NCBI GenBank assembly: GCA_017998555.1
Contig: JAGOCU010000091.1
Coordinates: 1 to 6,498, forward strand
DNA length: 6,498 nucleotides
Reading direction: 5' to 3'
From: Thermoflexales bacterium
GTDB lineage: Bacteria > Chloroflexota > Anaerolineae > J036 > Brachytrichaceae
Under the pieces are notes generated by a model, which was given only the letters and a program-made list of their open reading frames with translations, did not search any database and was not told the origin of the DNA. Positions 5,449 through 6,498 of this stretch are shown here, piece by piece (within the stretch, counting starts at the first letter, position 1; every line of letters starts with the position of its first letter). Made by a program: the position numbers and the translations under genes.

Positions 5449-6498
5449 TCAGGCGCCGTAGGGCGCCCACACGTTTTTGACCTGGGTGGCCTGACGCAGG
5501 ATTTCCTGAATCAACCCGGCCTCGCCTGATTCCCAATTCACGCGTTTGCTGCTCGTCCACATCCGCTTCATGTTGCCGATGGATGCGCGCTCGGTCAGGG
5601 TGACCAGCTCTGGCGCCGCGAAGCACCACATCGCGTCGATGTCCATATGCTCGGCCATCACTTTTGCCAGGTCAGCCCGCGGGCCGGTGACCAGATTGAC
5701 GACCCCGCCGGGCACATCGCTCGTGTCCAGCACCTGATACAGATCGGTGGCCAGAAGAGGATGCGCTTCCGACGGGACGACGACGACGGCATTCCCCATC
5801 GCCATGGCGCCGGCCATCAGGGTGACGAGACTCAGCAACGGCCGGTCGTCCGGGCAGACCACGCCGATCACGCCCATGGGCTCATTGAACGCGAGTGTGA
5901 TCGCGCGATACGGCGTGCGATGCACCGCGCCGTCGTATTTGTCGCTCCAGGCCGCAAACGTAAACAGGCGATCGATTGACGCGTCCACTTCGGCCAGCGC
6001 GTCGCCGGCATCCGCGCCGGTCGACTGTGACAGCCGCGCGGCGAAATCGACCCGCCGCGCCGCAAGATTCTCGGCGATGTAGTAGACGACCTGCGCCCGG
6101 TTATGGGCGGTCTGCGCGGACCAGCCCGACGCGGCCCGGGCGGCCTCGACCGCATTTCGGATGTCTTTGCGATTGCCGTCGCCGACCTCGCCAATCAATT
6201 CGCCGTTGGATCCTCGCACCGCACGGCTATAGCCTGAATCCGGTCGGGCCTGCTTGCCGCCTATGTAGTTTTTGGGTGTCCGGTCGATCAGACTGTTCAG
6301 GCGCGTAACGCCGGCCAGAACAGCCCGATTGTTTGCGCCCGAGGCGGCCGGGAGGAGAGCCGGCGCGCTCTCGGAATACAGCCCGCGCGGCTTGAGATAC
6401 TCGAACATGCCTTCGCGGCCGCCTTCGCGGCCGTATCCGCTCTCGCGGTATCCGCCAAATCCGGCGGCGGCGTCAAAGACGTTGGTCGAGTTGATCCA
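5449..6498 (-). CDS. ALDH16-like tandem aldehyde dehydrogenase, C-terminal part (cut by window edge)
   Basis: The visible 349 residues start inside the last strands of a normal aldehyde dehydrogenase domain (FDAAAGFGGYRESGYGREGG, about 6415-6474) and run through REGMFEYLKPRG into a second ALDH-like domain (RTPKNYIGGKQ near 6250-6280 onward). The gene therefore encodes two ALDH domains in tandem, as in ALDH16-type proteins. The second domain keeps the fold pattern (EPMGVIGVVCPDDRPLLSLV, AMAMGNAVVVVPSE, VPGGVVNLVTGPRADLAKVMAEH). It has PDDRP where active enzymes have PWNFP, and VVVVPSE (5767-5787) in place of the cofactor-binding VVLKPSE. The segment carrying the catalytic Glu and Cys is absent, and the protein ends soon after MWCFAAPELVTLTERA. 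This domain is therefore probably structural. The ATG at 6408 is internal, not the start. The catalytic domain should lie beyond position 6498. The gene converges with the lepB-like gene on a shared terminator. Confidence 0.9.
   Translation of the reverse strand, partial: WINSTNVFDAAAGFGGYRESGYGREGGREGMFEYLKPRGLYSESAPALLPAASGANNRAVLAGVTRLNSLIDRTPKNYIGGKQARPDSGYSRAVRGSNGELIGEVGDGNRKDIRNAVEAARAASGWSAQTAHNRAQVVYYIAENLAARRVDFAARLSQSTGADAGDALAEVDASIDRLFTFAAWSDKYDGAVHRTPYRAITLAFNEPMGVIGVVCPDDRPLLSLVTLMAGAMAMGNAVVVVPSEAHPLLATDLYQVLDTSDVPGGVVNLVTGPRADLAKVMAEHMDIDAMWCFAAPELVTLTERASIGNMKRMWTSSKRVNWESGEAGLIQEILRQATQVKNVWAPYGA

Overview
This is a GC-rich bacterial chromosomal window holding seven protein-coding genes, two of them cut by the window edges. 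Gene order, with strand: nuoN (-, partial), ubiB/AarF-type kinase (-), mscL (+), a 66-residue unknown protein (+), malQ (-), a signal peptidase I-like gene (+), and the C-terminal part of a two-domain, ALDH16-like aldehyde dehydrogenase (-). There are no rRNA or tRNA genes, CRISPR arrays, insertion sequences or phage genes that I can support. Coding density is high and the longest gene-free gaps are only about 120 bases. The genes suggest a free-living heterotroph with a respiratory chain and alpha-glucan metabolism. A Chloroflexota-like origin is my best guess, from the spacer inserted in the AarF kinase and the tandem ALDH architecture, but it is not proven by the sequence.

Left part (1-2418): ubiB and nuoN run leftward, 39 bases apart, and probably form one transcript. 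It would couple a quinone-related atypical kinase to a membrane subunit of NADH:quinone oxidoreductase. A short divergent promoter region (2301-2418) separates ubiB from mscL.

Middle (2419-4646): mscL encodes a short mechanosensitive channel lacking the usual C-terminal helix. A 19-bp hairpin follows, then a 66-aa helical protein with a strong ribosome binding site, ended by a clear hairpin terminator. malQ converges on that terminator from the right and has the complete GH77 catalytic triad.

Right part (4647-6498): malQ and the signal peptidase-like gene diverge from a spacer that holds a perfect 58-bp palindrome. The signal peptidase-like protein keeps the family scaffold but has Gly where the nucleophilic Ser should be and Arg where the general-base Lys should be, so it looks like a pseudoenzyme. 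A perfect 24-bp stem with a 3-base loop follows its stop codon and probably acts as a bidirectional terminator against the convergent ALDH gene. The two palindromes around this gene share a related core, AGGYGATATSCCC.

The most interesting items are the apparently inactive signal peptidase and the large palindromes on either side of it. Everything else is recognisable housekeeping or metabolic content.
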